DNA of 64,000 bases, taken from JAQGMV01 sp035626595. Lineage in GTDB: Bacteria > Pseudomonadota > Gammaproteobacteria > Burkholderiales > SG8-41. Where the stretch lies: the NCBI GenBank assembly GCA_035626595.1, contig DASPNJ010000109.1:96071-160070 (forward strand). Direction: 5' to 3'. Position 1 is the first letter of the stretch. Each line of letters opens with the position of its first letter. Below, piece by piece: positions 24,832-32,621 of the stretch. The notes beneath the pieces are model-generated. The model was given only the letters and a program-made list of their open reading frames with translations, made no database searches and was not told where the DNA came from. A program made the position numbers and the translations under genes.

Positions 24832-26037
24832 CTACTTCAAGCCGAACTGCTGGCGGCAAACCTCGGCCAGCGCGGCGACACCCTGGTTGATCTCTTCGTG
24901 CGAAGGGCTCGCGAAACAGAGGCGCAGACGGCTGCGCGCGTGTTCCTTGTTCACCGACCATTGCGGGCCGGGGTTGATCGCGACGCCCTTCGCGAGCGCC
25001 GCGTCGTAGAGCTTCATCGTATCGACGCTGTCGGGTAGCTTCACCCACAGGAAGATGCCGCCCTTTGCGTCTTCGAATTGCGCGGCGTCGCCGAAGTGCT
25101 CGCGCAGCGCCTCCATCAGCGTCTCGAGCTTCGCGCGCAGCCCTTTGCGAAGCTCCGGAACGTGCTTCGCGAAATTCTTCGTGCAGTACTCGGCGAGCAT
25201 CATCTGCTCGACGGCGGGTGTGCCGGCGTCGGTCTTGAGCGGGAGGATCCGCGACATGATCTCCCACGGCGCGACGATGAAGCCGACGCGCAGCGCGGGA
25301 GCGATCGATTTCGAGAACGATCCGATGTGGATGACGCCGCCGTGCTCGGCGATTGCGTAGATCGCGGGCGGGCGCTCGCCCGACCACACGAGATCGGCAT
25401 AGCAGTCGTCTTCGAAGATAGGCACGCCGTGCGCCGCCGAGAGCCGCAGGAGCTCCCGCCGGCGCTCGACCGGCATGATCGTCGCGGTCGGGTTCTGCAC
25501 GGTCGGAATCGTGTAGATGTATTTCGGCCGCGTGCCTTTGCGCGCGAGATCCTGAAGCACCTCCGCGACCACGTCGACGCGCATGCCGTCCCGGTCGAGC
25601 GGAACGCCGATCGGCGTGACGCCGAGTCTCAGCAGTCGATTGATGGAGCCCTGGTAGCAGTCCTCCTCGATGATCACCGTGTCGCCGCGCTCGAGCAGCG
25701 TCGCGTTGACGAGGTCGAGACCTTGCAGCGAGCCCGACGTGATCAGGATGTCGTCGGCAGCGCAGTCGATGCCGGCGGTCGCTTTCAGCTTGCCGACCAG
25801 AAACTCGCGCAGAGGCCGATAGCCCTGCGGCCCGCTGTCGAGACCGTAGGTGGAGAGCGTGCGACCCTCGCGCTTCAACACGGACTCTGCCGCTGCGATC
25901 AGCCCGTCGAGCGGCAATCGATCCGGGTCGTTGTTGCCGCCGGTGAAATCGAACTTCACGCGGCCGGTCCAGCGCGCGGCTGCGGGCGGCAGGTTCTTCG
26001 GGAGAAGCGGCGCGAAATCGAATGCCGTGGAGCTCAT
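24832..26037 (-). CDS. PLP-dependent class I aminotransferase (2-aminoadipate/LysN-type)
   Basis: 401 residues; AGGAGA lies about 10 bases before the ATG. K243 in SFSKSIAPALRVGF is the PLP lysine, with the preceding VPIFEDDCYADL supplying the aspartate/tyrosine pair and TIPTVQNPTA the asparagine motif. The opening LSTYGLDSGPQGYRPLREFL and ITSGSLQGLDL are typical of the LysN/ARO8/MocR-type aminotransferase group, here without a GntR DNA-binding part. It catalyses amino group transfer, probably between 2-oxoglutarate and an amino acid such as 2-aminoadipate or a leucine/aromatic type. Exact substrate uncertain. Confidence 0.88.
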   Translation of the reverse strand: MSSTAFDFAPLLPKNLPPAAARWTGRVKFDFTGGNNDPDRLPLDGLIAAAESVLKREGRTLSTYGLDSGPQGYRPLREFLVGKLKATAGIDCAADDILITSGSLQGLDLVNATLLERGDTVIIEEDCYQGSINRLLRLGVTPIGVPLDRDGMRVDVVAEVLQDLARKGTRPKYIYTIPTVQNPTATIMPVERRRELLRLSAAHGVPIFEDDCYADLVWSGERPPAIYAIAEHGGVIHIGSFSKSIAPALRVGFIVAPWEIMSRILPLKTDAGTPAVEQMMLAEYCTKNFAKHVPELRKGLRAKLETLMEALREHFGDAAQFEDAKGGIFLWVKLPDSVDTMKLYDAALAKGVAINPGPQWSVNKEHARSRLRLCFASPSHEEINQGVAALAEVCRQQFGLK

Positions 26038-26090
26038 CGTGCGGGTCTCTCCTGTGTGGTCGCCGAATCATAGCGTCCCGAGCATCCGAG

Positions 26091-26106
26091 TGTGACCTGC
26101 ATCACG
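26091..26106. promoter_or_regulatory. CRP/FNR-type operator candidate
   Basis: TGTGACCTGCATCACG matches the TGTGA-N6-TCACA pattern in nine of ten positions. It lies about 55 bases upstream of the aminotransferase start and 80 bases upstream of the divergent ATG at 26186, so it could serve either gene. Confidence 0.4.
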
Positions 26107-26244
26107 CTTTCCGAGCATCGACGCACATCGGGCGGCATACGCGTTGCCTCGCTTTCAGACGTTACACGCGGATAGAGGCCGCTTCATGATTACATTTCGT
26201 TACATCACCATCGCCGTCGCGCTCGCCTCGCAGCGCCGGCCACC

Positions 26245-26910
26245 ATGGCGCAGAACATGACCACGACCCATTCGACTTCGAGCCATCATTCGTCCACGCA
26301 ATCGTCCAGCTCCACCACGATCACGAGCTCGACCAGCAGCAGCTCGACCAGCGGCTTTCGCAGCGAGAGCGATTACGTCACGCGCATGGCGCCGCGATTC
26401 GAGCGCCTTGCCGGCTCGAATGCGAACCTGCAATCGCTCGTTCACGGGATGCGCACGGGCGCTCAGATCACGCTGGCCGGCGCGACTGGCACGGACGCCG
26501 TCGTCTTCTCGCCGCCGATGCGGCGCATGTCTTATGGCGACATCACGCAGGCCCTCGAGCTCGCCAAACAGGAGCTCGCGACGATCGGTCTCCCCCAGCC
26601 GAGCCCGCACGAGCTCAGCGCCGCTCTGAACGGCGGCACGATCGTCACTGCGAATGGCGAGACGACGCTCTCCGGGATCCTGCAGAACCGCAGCCGCGGG
26701 ATGAGCTGGGGCCGGATTGCGCACCTCGCCGGGGTGCGGTCGGCCAGCGAACGCGCTCCCGAACGTGCAACGGGACACGCGACGGCCAGCGGTTCAGGCG
26801 TCAGGGGGGGGAATGCCAGCGTCAGCAGGTCGGGCGTCAGTGCAGGCAATGCCGGCGTGACGTTCGGGCCCGGCGGGATGCGAGTTCAGGCGGGCGACGC
26901 CACGCGTTAG
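26245..26910 (+). CDS. Ser/Thr-rich protein, probably exported; upstream signal peptide out of frame
   Basis: 221 residues from the ATG at 26245, but an ATG at 26186 with GAGG upstream starts MITFRYITIAVALAS, a typical signal peptide core, one frame away. One added base near 26228-26232 would join them as a signal peptide ending in ATMAQ. The body opens with about 35 residues almost only of Ser, Thr and His, continues with a predicted helical part around FERLAGSNANLQSL and MSYGDITQALELAKQEL, and ends with glycine/serine-rich text. I recognise no domain. The protein is likely secreted or periplasmic if the frame is corrected. Confidence 0.65.
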   Translation: MAQNMTTTHSTSSHHSSTQSSSSTTITSSTSSSSTSGFRSESDYVTRMAPRFERLAGSNANLQSLVHGMRTGAQITLAGATGTDAVVFSPPMRRMSYGDITQALELAKQELATIGLPQPSPHELSAALNGGTIVTANGETTLSGILQNRSRGMSWGRIAHLAGVRSASERAPERATGHATASGSGVRGGNASVSRSGVSAGNAGVTFGPGGMRVQAGDATR

Positions 26911-26947
26911 TATTCACGGCTTCAGCATTTTGCTCGAAGCCGTGATC

Positions 26948-27910
26948 ATGACGCGTGTTCTGTTCGTACTTCTTTGTTTGACGATTAGCGCCGCCGCATC
27001 GGCGGCGACTGCGGACCCCTACCCCGTCCGGCCGGTGCGGCTCATCGTGCCGTTCGCGCCCGGCGGGCCGGTCGATGCGCTGGCGCGGATACTCGCGCCG
27101 CAGCTTCATGCGGCGTTCGGCCAATCGGTCGTGGTCGATAACCGACCGGGCGCGAGCGGCCTGATCGGCATCGAGTCGGGCATTCGGGCGACGCCGGACG
27201 GCTACACGATCACGATGGTGTCGAGCAGCTATGGCGCGAGCGCCGCCACGCTCAAGCTGCCGTACCACCCCGTGAACGACGTCGCGCCGATCGTCCTGCT
27301 CAACACCGCGCCGCAACTGGCCGTCGTGCATCCGTCCGTGCCGATCAAGACCGTGCCCGAGCTCATCGCGTACGCGAAAGCCAATCCCGGCAAGCTCAAC
27401 TACGGCTCGTCCGGCACCGGCGGCAGCGTGCATCTCTCCACCGAGTTCCTGAGCCTGATGGCCGGCATCCGCATGACGCACGTGCCATACAAGGGTCAGG
27501 GTCCGGCGCTGAACGACATCATGGCGGGTCAGATCCACCTCATGCTCGGCAGCCCCACCGTGATCTACACACACGTCAAAGCCGGGCGGCTGCGCGGACT
27601 CGCGATGTCGGGCGGGAAGCGCTCGCCCGCGATGCCCGACATTCCGACGTTCCTCGAAACGGTGCCCGGCTACGAGACGTATAGCTGGCAGGCGCTCCTC
27701 GGACCGAAGGCGCTGCCGAAGCATCTCATCATGCGCTGGAACACGGAGATCAACCGGATCCTGCAGACGCCGGAGATGAAAGCGCGCGCGGCCGCGGACG
27801 GCGTGAACATCGAAGGCGGCGGCCCGGAGCGTTTCTTCAACATCCTGAAGAGCGACCTCGCGAAGTGGGCGAAAGTCGTCGCGAGCGGGAACGTCAAGAC
27901 GGGCGGCTGA
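26948..27910 (+). CDS. Bug/TctC-family periplasmic substrate-binding protein
   Basis: 320 residues from the ATG at 26948; a TTG six codons earlier is possible but unneeded. The signal peptide ends near SAAASAA. Motifs: PFAPGGPVDALAR, VDNRPGASGLIG, PDGYTITMV, KLPYHPVNDV, HPSVPIKTVPELIAYAK, YGSSGTGGSVHL and HVPYKGQGP. Proline-valine replaces the common glycine-threonine in the first ligand loop, so the ligand may be unusual. No permease is near. It ends in front of a family C repeat. Confidence 0.92.
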   Translation: MTRVLFVLLCLTISAAASAATADPYPVRPVRLIVPFAPGGPVDALARILAPQLHAAFGQSVVVDNRPGASGLIGIESGIRATPDGYTITMVSSSYGASAATLKLPYHPVNDVAPIVLLNTAPQLAVVHPSVPIKTVPELIAYAKANPGKLNYGSSGTGGSVHLSTEFLSLMAGIRMTHVPYKGQGPALNDIMAGQIHLMLGSPTVIYTHVKAGRLRGLAMSGGKRSPAMPDIPTFLETVPGYETYSWQALLGPKALPKHLIMRWNTEINRILQTPEMKARAAADGVNIEGGGPERFFNILKSDLAKWAKVVASGNVKTGG

Positions 27911-27911
27911 C

Positions 27912-27945
27912 GCCGTTCGCGCTTCGACCGGCTCGGCACGAACGA
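27912..27945. repeat. family C repeat, copy C3
   Basis: GCCGTTCGCGCTTCGACCGG and CTCGGCACGAACGAT pair at their ends. It separates the convergent Bug and CvpA-CAP genes. Confidence 0.65.
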
Positions 27946-27948
27946 TTT

Positions 27949-28905
27949 TCAGTTGCGGAAGTTCTGCGTGACCATGAGCCCATACCGGCCGCCGTCGACG
28001 ATGCCGATGCCGACGCGGCCGAACTGCGGGCGCAGGATGTTCGCACGGTGGCCCGGTGAATCCATCAAGCCCTGATGCGCCATCGGGAGCGTGCGCGCGA
28101 GCGCCAGATTCTCACCCGCGGTGACGAAGCGCAGGCCGCCTTCGCGCATGCGCTCGAACGGATCCTCGCCGTCGGGCGTCACGTGCGAGAAGTAGCCGCG
28201 CGCGAACATGTCCTTCGAGTGCGCGCGCGCCACTTCGGTCGCCTCGGGGTCGGCCTCCACGGGGCGCAAGCCCTGCGCGCGGCGCTCCTCGTTCACCAAC
28301 TCGAGCATGCGCGCTTCCAGGTCCGGCCTCGCTTTGGTCGCCTCGACTGTAAACGGCAGCTTGACGAGCTCGCGCGAGCCCGGCTGGACCGTGAGGCGGT
28401 TGAGCGTGCGATGGACCGCCGGATTGAAGATCGGCCCGAGCTTCGCTTCGAGCCATTCGGCGGGTGCGGCGAAGCGGTTTGCCAGCTCGCTCTCGCGCAC
28501 GGCGCCCGTGACGCCATCGCTCAGCGGCAGCGCAAGCAGCACCATCGAGAGGATCGTGGCGTTGATGAGCCCGTTCACTGCGCCGGGTATCGTGCCGAGC
28601 GCGCGATTCGCGCCGTGGGCGTGCGCCGCCTGCGGCACGGCGCTCACGAAACGCGTCAGCGCCACTCCGAGGAAGATGCGCACGAGCACGTAGACACCCA
28701 GGAATGCGATCGGGGCGGTCCAGACACCCCATTGCACGCCCTGACGTTCGACGAGATCGACGCCGTAGGGATAGACGAAAAGCGCGAAAACGAAGCTCAG
28801 CGTGAGAGCGAGCACGTCGGCGCCCGCGACGAGCAGGCCCCGCCGCCAGCCGATCGCGATGCTGCCGACGATGACGAGCGCAAGCAGAAGATCGATGAGG
28901 TTCAT
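27949..28905 (-). CDS. CvpA-family membrane protein fused to a CAP (SCP/PR-1) domain
   Basis: 318 residues from the ATG at 28905, since MNLIDLLLALVIVGS is the usual CvpA opening. Residues 1-130 carry four hydrophobic segments in the CvpA layout (colicin V production protein family, inner membrane). From about residue 190 a CAP domain follows, with ARAHSKDM, FSHVTPDG, AGENLA and MDSPGHRANIL, the last being the conserved CAP signature. The CAP part should sit on one face of the membrane, presumably the periplasm. CvpA-CAP fusions occur elsewhere but have no known role. Confidence 0.85.
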   Translation of the reverse strand: MNLIDLLLALVIVGSIAIGWRRGLLVAGADVLALTLSFVFALFVYPYGVDLVERQGVQWGVWTAPIAFLGVYVLVRIFLGVALTRFVSAVPQAAHAHGANRALGTIPGAVNGLINATILSMVLLALPLSDGVTGAVRESELANRFAAPAEWLEAKLGPIFNPAVHRTLNRLTVQPGSRELVKLPFTVEATKARPDLEARMLELVNEERRAQGLRPVEADPEATEVARAHSKDMFARGYFSHVTPDGEDPFERMREGGLRFVTAGENLALARTLPMAHQGLMDSPGHRANILRPQFGRVGIGIVDGGRYGLMVTQNFRN

Positions 28906-29027
28906 GCCTGACGCGGTAGGCAAACGCGGTTCCTGCGGTGCGGGCCCGCGGCTGAGTTGACGATATAGTTATTGGCGACCGAGTTTAACGGCACGGATGA
29001 ATCATCCCAGTCAGGAAGACCCTTACG

Positions 29028-29987
29028 ATGAAAAAAATGACTTTCGCATTTGCGGCGGCGATCGCGTGCGTCGCCGTCACCAGCGCGGCGCAGACCTATC
29101 CGGTCAGGCCGCTGCGCATGGTCGTGCCTTTCGCGCCGGGCGGCGGCACCGACGTGATCGCGCGCTACGTCGCGCAGGGCATCACCGAATCGCTGGGCCG
29201 GCAGGTCGTGGTGGACAACCGCGCGGGCGCCAACGGGGTGATCGGCACCGAGATCGTCGCACGCGCGCCGGCGGACGGCTACACGCTGCTCTTCGTATCG
29301 AGCCCGCATTCGGTCAATCCGAGTCTCTACAAGCTGCCGTACGACACGCTGCGCGATTTCGCGCCGATCTCGCTGGTGGCGCTCTCGCCGTACGTGCTGG
29401 TGGTGCATCCGTCACTGGCCGCGCGCAACGTGAAGGAGCTGATCGCGCTCGCGAAAGCGAAGCCGGACCAGATCAGCTACGGCTCCGGCGGCACCGGCAG
29501 CTCGGCGCATCTCGCGGCGGAACTGTTCAACCAGATGGCGGGCGTGAAGCTGCGCGAGATTCCGTACAAGGGCGCGGGCCCCGCCCTGCTCGCGACGCTC
29601 TCCGGCGAGAGCGCCGCGGTGTTCGGCAACGCGCTCACGGTGAAGCCGCACATCGAGAGCGGGCGACTGCGCGCGCTCGGGATCGCGAGCGCGAAGCGCT
29701 CACCTTCCGCGCCGCAGCTCCCGACGATCGCGGAAGCCGGCGTTCCGGGCTATCGCGCCGAGGCGGTGCTCGGCATGCTCGCGCCGGCGCGCACGCCGCG
29801 CGCGATCATCGATCGGCTCAACACCGAAGTGCACAAGCTGATGCGCACGCCGGCCGCGATCGAGGCGATGAACCGCGTCGGCGTCGACATCGAGCTCAGC
29901 ACGCCGGGCGAGTTCGGGCGGCTGATCGAGTCCGAGATGCAGCGGTGGGGGAAGGTGATCCGGACGCTGGGGCTCAAGGTCCAATAA
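29028..29987 (+). CDS. Bug/TctC-family periplasmic substrate-binding protein
   Basis: 319 residues. The ATG follows AGGAAG. The signal peptide MKKMTFAFAAAIACVAV is cleaved near SAAQ. Motifs: PFAPGGGTDVIAR, VDNRAGANGVIGTEIV, ADGYTLLFV, KLPYDTLRDFAPI, HPSLAARNVKELIALAK, YGSGGTGSSAHLAAELF and EIPYKGAGP. It is close to the family consensus. It is divergent from the CvpA-CAP gene, with an AT-rich stretch in the gap that could hold its promoter. Orphan; ligand unknown. Confidence 0.92.
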   Translation: MKKMTFAFAAAIACVAVTSAAQTYPVRPLRMVVPFAPGGGTDVIARYVAQGITESLGRQVVVDNRAGANGVIGTEIVARAPADGYTLLFVSSPHSVNPSLYKLPYDTLRDFAPISLVALSPYVLVVHPSLAARNVKELIALAKAKPDQISYGSGGTGSSAHLAAELFNQMAGVKLREIPYKGAGPALLATLSGESAAVFGNALTVKPHIESGRLRALGIASAKRSPSAPQLPTIAEAGVPGYRAEAVLGMLAPARTPRAIIDRLNTEVHKLMRTPAAIEAMNRVGVDIELSTPGEFGRLIESEMQRWGKVIRTLGLKVQ

Positions 29988-29995
29988 CCATCCGG

Positions 29996-30100
29996 GTCAT
30001 CGCGAGGAGCAAGGCGACGCGGCGATCCCGTGGCGCACGTCAGCTTCCGGACGTTCCGGGATTGCTTCGTCAGCAGATGCTGCTTCCTCGCAATGACAGC
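29996..30100. repeat. family B repeat, copy B5
   Basis: GTCATCGCGAGGAGCAAGGC, then GGCGATCCCGTGGCGCACGT, GGATTGCTTCGTCAGCAG and CCTCGCAATGACAGC make a complete two-armed unit between convergent genes. Confidence 0.75.
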
Positions 30101-30111
30101 GCGCAGACCGC

Positions 30112-31020
30112 CTACCGCAGCGCTTCTCGCAACACACTATCGTCGATGAGGTTCGCGAGCGCCGCGCGCTCGCGCGGCGCGCGCTTCTGAATCCCGGCGA
30201 TCCACGGCTCCTGGCGCTCGAACACGTCCAGCAGATCGGGCGCGAGCGTGCCTGGATAATTCAGATAAGGCCACGCGCTGCGAACGAGCTCGACGTCGAG
30301 CTTGGCCGCTTCGGCGACGAGCCGCTGACCGGCTTCAGGCTCCCGCCGGAGCCGCTGCGCCGCTTCGACCAGCGCTTTGACGAATCCGACGATCTTCTTC
30401 CGCAGCGCCGGATCGTCGAGGTTCGCCTGCTTCGTGCAGAGATTGAACTTCTCGGTATAGACCGCGGGATCGCGAAACTCGATCGCGTCGCCGCCGATCG
30501 CAAGCCTGGCGCGCTCGACCTGTGGCTCCCACAGCGCGACGGCGTCGATCTGTCCGCTCCGCAGCGCTTCCGGAAGCTCGCTGATCGGCTTGTCCGTGTG
30601 CGCCATGAAATGGACGCGAACCACCTCGTCGGCGCTCAGGCCGGCACTGCGCAGCATGCTGTCGAGAAAGAACTCGGCGGACGATTCGAGCTGCACGCCG
30701 ACTTGCTTCCCGCGCACGTCGGCGAGCCTGCCGATGCCCGCGGAGCGCCGGGCGACGATCCGGTACGGGCATTCGGCCAGCGTGAAGATGAATCGCAGGT
30801 CGGGGTGTGCGACCGTGGCCCGTAACGACTGCGTCTCCGAGTTGCACGCGAGATCCGACTGCCCCGCGGAGCCCAGGCTCGCGAGGTCGCTCGACTGCCC
30901 CCACAGCGACATCACGCTGCCGTGCTCGAGTAACGTCTCGCCGGGATAGAGCTCCGCCGCGAGCAGGACCGGGGCCATTTCGAGCAAAGACAGGTTGCCG
31001 TAGATGCGTAGAGGATTCAT
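30112..31020 (-). CDS. NMT1/SsuA-type substrate-binding protein without signal peptide
   Basis: 302 residues. The order of text, including YRIVARRSAGIGRLADVRGK, QVGVQLESSAEFFLDSML and SGQIDAVALWEPQVERAR, is that of the NMT1/THI5-like and SsuA/TauA binding-protein fold, used for sulfonates, nitrate or thiamine precursors. The first 25 residues are not a signal peptide, so the protein may be cytoplasmic, act like a sensor, or have a start that I cannot see. No ABC permease or ATPase lies beside it. A family A repeat lies directly upstream of the ATG. Confidence 0.75.
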   Translation of the reverse strand: MNPLRIYGNLSLLEMAPVLLAAELYPGETLLEHGSVMSLWGQSSDLASLGSAGQSDLACNSETQSLRATVAHPDLRFIFTLAECPYRIVARRSAGIGRLADVRGKQVGVQLESSAEFFLDSMLRSAGLSADEVVRVHFMAHTDKPISELPEALRSGQIDAVALWEPQVERARLAIGGDAIEFRDPAVYTEKFNLCTKQANLDDPALRKKIVGFVKALVEAAQRLRREPEAGQRLVAEAAKLDVELVRSAWPYLNYPGTLAPDLLDVFERQEPWIAGIQKRAPRERAALANLIDDSVLREALR

Positions 31021-31033
31021 GTTATTGACTGAC

Positions 31034-31061
31034 CTGGATTCCGGCCTTCGCCGGAATGACG
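31034..31061. repeat. family A repeat, copy A4, within a 50-base divergent gap
   Basis: CTGGATTCCGGCC and GGCCGGAATGACG-type arms form a hairpin of about 12 pairs. It occupies more than half of the 50 bases between two divergent start codons. Confidence 0.75.
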
Positions 31062-31070
31062 AGACATCGG

Positions 31071-31886
31071 ATGATTAACGATACCTCAACCGACGCGCCG
31101 CTCGTGGACACCCACGCGCACGTCTGGACGACCGACATGCCGCTCGCCGCGACGGCGTGGCACAAACCGCCGCACGAAGCGACGATCGACCAGTACGTCG
31201 CGACACTCGACAAGCACGGCATCCAGTACGCCGTACTCTCGGCAGCGAGTCTCTTCGACGATTACAACGAATACTCGCTCGAAGCGACGCGCAGGCACAA
31301 GCGGCTGCGCACGACCGTCATCGTCAGGCCCACGGTCGATCCGTACGTGATGCGCATGATGAGGAACGACGGCGCGGTGGGCGTGCGCCTTCAGTGGCGC
31401 CACGTGGCCGGTCTGCCGGACATCACGACCGCCGAATACCAGAAGTTCTTCCGCCGCGTGCGCGATCTCGACTGGCACGTGCACATCAACCAGGAAGCCG
31501 ATCTGCTGCCGGGGCCGATCGAGGTGCTTCAGAAAACCGGCGTGAAGCTCGTCATTGATCACTTCGGACACCCCACGCGCGGCCAGGGCGCCGCGAGCGC
31601 GGGCTTTCAGGCGCTGCTGCGGGCGATCGACAATGGGCGGACGTGGGTCAAGCTTTCCGCCGGTTACCGGCTGGAATCGCAGCAGGTCGCGCAGGACTGT
31701 GCGCGCGCCCTGCTCGCGCACGCCGGACCGGAGCGCCTGCTATGGGGCAGCGACTGGCCGTTCGCCGCGTTCGAGGACACGATGCGCTACGAAGACGCGA
31801 TCGCGCACTTCAGGCAGTGGATACCGGATGCGCAGGCGCGCCGGATCATCGGCGGGGAAACGGCGTTCAGGTTGTACTTCGTCTGA
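31071..31886 (+). CDS. amidohydrolase 2 family hydrolase (2-pyrone-4,6-dicarboxylate lactonase-like)
   Basis: 271 residues from the ATG at 31071; the ATG at 31056 lies within repeat A4. DTHAH gives H15 and H17 of the metal site, HINQE and DHFGHP supply the middle residues, and GSDWPF contains the conserved late aspartate. This set matches the LigI/amidohydrolase 2 branch, which opens lactones or decarboxylates aromatic-derived acids. The neighbours give no pathway. The gene is convergent with the PilZ gene. Confidence 0.85.
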   Translation: MINDTSTDAPLVDTHAHVWTTDMPLAATAWHKPPHEATIDQYVATLDKHGIQYAVLSAASLFDDYNEYSLEATRRHKRLRTTVIVRPTVDPYVMRMMRNDGAVGVRLQWRHVAGLPDITTAEYQKFFRRVRDLDWHVHINQEADLLPGPIEVLQKTGVKLVIDHFGHPTRGQGAASAGFQALLRAIDNGRTWVKLSAGYRLESQQVAQDCARALLAHAGPERLLWGSDWPFAAFEDTMRYEDAIAHFRQWIPDAQARRIIGGETAFRLYFV

Positions 31887-31952
31887 CGTCACCCCGGCGA
31901 AGGCCGGGGTCCGGTGCAGGCATTCTGGATTTTCGCCTGCGCCGGAATGACG
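31887..31952. repeat. family A repeat, compound copy A5
   Basis: An inverted unit CGTCACCCCGGCGAAGGCCG is followed by a forward unit CTGGATTTTCGCCTGCGCCG and GAATGACG. The two face each other, so the whole may act as a two-way terminator between convergent genes. Confidence 0.7.
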
Positions 31953-31953
31953 C

Positions 31954-32613
31954 CTACTCCAGGTGTGACAGCACGAAATCCTTGACCGTCACGCGCGCGC
32001 TGGCGCTGATGGTTTCGAACACGAGTCCCGTCAGTATGCCCTCGTCACCGGGCCGCTCGTTCGTGTGACAGATCCGCGCCAGCGTCAGCAGATGCGGCGG
32101 GGTGTCGGAGTCGGTGGTGAAATCCAGGCGCACGAGATCGCCGAGCGCACCGAGCACCGACGCCGAGCGCACCAGCGCCCCTTCGGCGCTCAAGTCGAGT
32201 ACCGTCACCCGCACCGGGTTCGCCGCGCCGTGGGGCGTCGCGCGGGCGGGTAAGGACGTCTTGATGCGTACCGCGTTGCGCACCTTCTTCGCCTCGACCA
32301 GTACCGGATAGGAGATCACCGCATATGCGTACGCGGGGACTTTGAAGGTGTAATCGAACGCGTTGATCACGGTCGAAGTGAAATGGAAATCGTACTGCCC
32401 GTCGAAGCCGCGCATGACGTACGTCTCTCCGGACTTCATGCCGAATACGCGATCGAACTGCCCGACCGGCACGATCATCACGCATTTACCCTCGATCGCG
32501 CCGAGGTAATGCGTCTCGTAGTGGCGCGCGTTCTCGCCGACGCCATGCGCCTGCAGGAACATGCCGGCCCGCAGCTTCAGGCCTCTCAGACTGGTCGGCG
32601 AAAGTTCCGACAT
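31954..32613 (-). CDS. PilZ-domain protein with YcgR-like N-terminal domain
   Basis: 219 residues. The N-terminal 100 residues resemble the YcgR/PilZN beta-barrel. The C-terminal PilZ domain has R112-x3-R116 in RNAVR and D140-x-S142-xx-G145 in DLSAEG, the two cyclic-di-GMP binding motifs. Such proteins brake the flagellar motor or control surface attachment when cyclic di-GMP rises. Here no flagellar gene is close. It begins 8 bases after the hydroxyacid dehydrogenase stop, so it is probably transcribed with it. Confidence 0.88.
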   Translation of the reverse strand: MSELSPTSLRGLKLRAGMFLQAHGVGENARHYETHYLGAIEGKCVMIVPVGQFDRVFGMKSGETYVMRGFDGQYDFHFTSTVINAFDYTFKVPAYAYAVISYPVLVEAKKVRNAVRIKTSLPARATPHGAANPVRVTVLDLSAEGALVRSASVLGALGDLVRLDFTTDSDTPPHLLTLARICHTNERPGDEGILTGLVFETISASARVTVKDFVLSHLE

Positions 32614-32621
32614 GTGTCGAC

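Noticed and set aside
28957..28989. TTGACG near 28957 as a promoter of the Bug gene at 29028
   Set aside because: No fitting -10 box lies at 16-18 bases; the best AT-rich hexamer is 21 bases away. The region is AT-rich but the boxes are not convincing.
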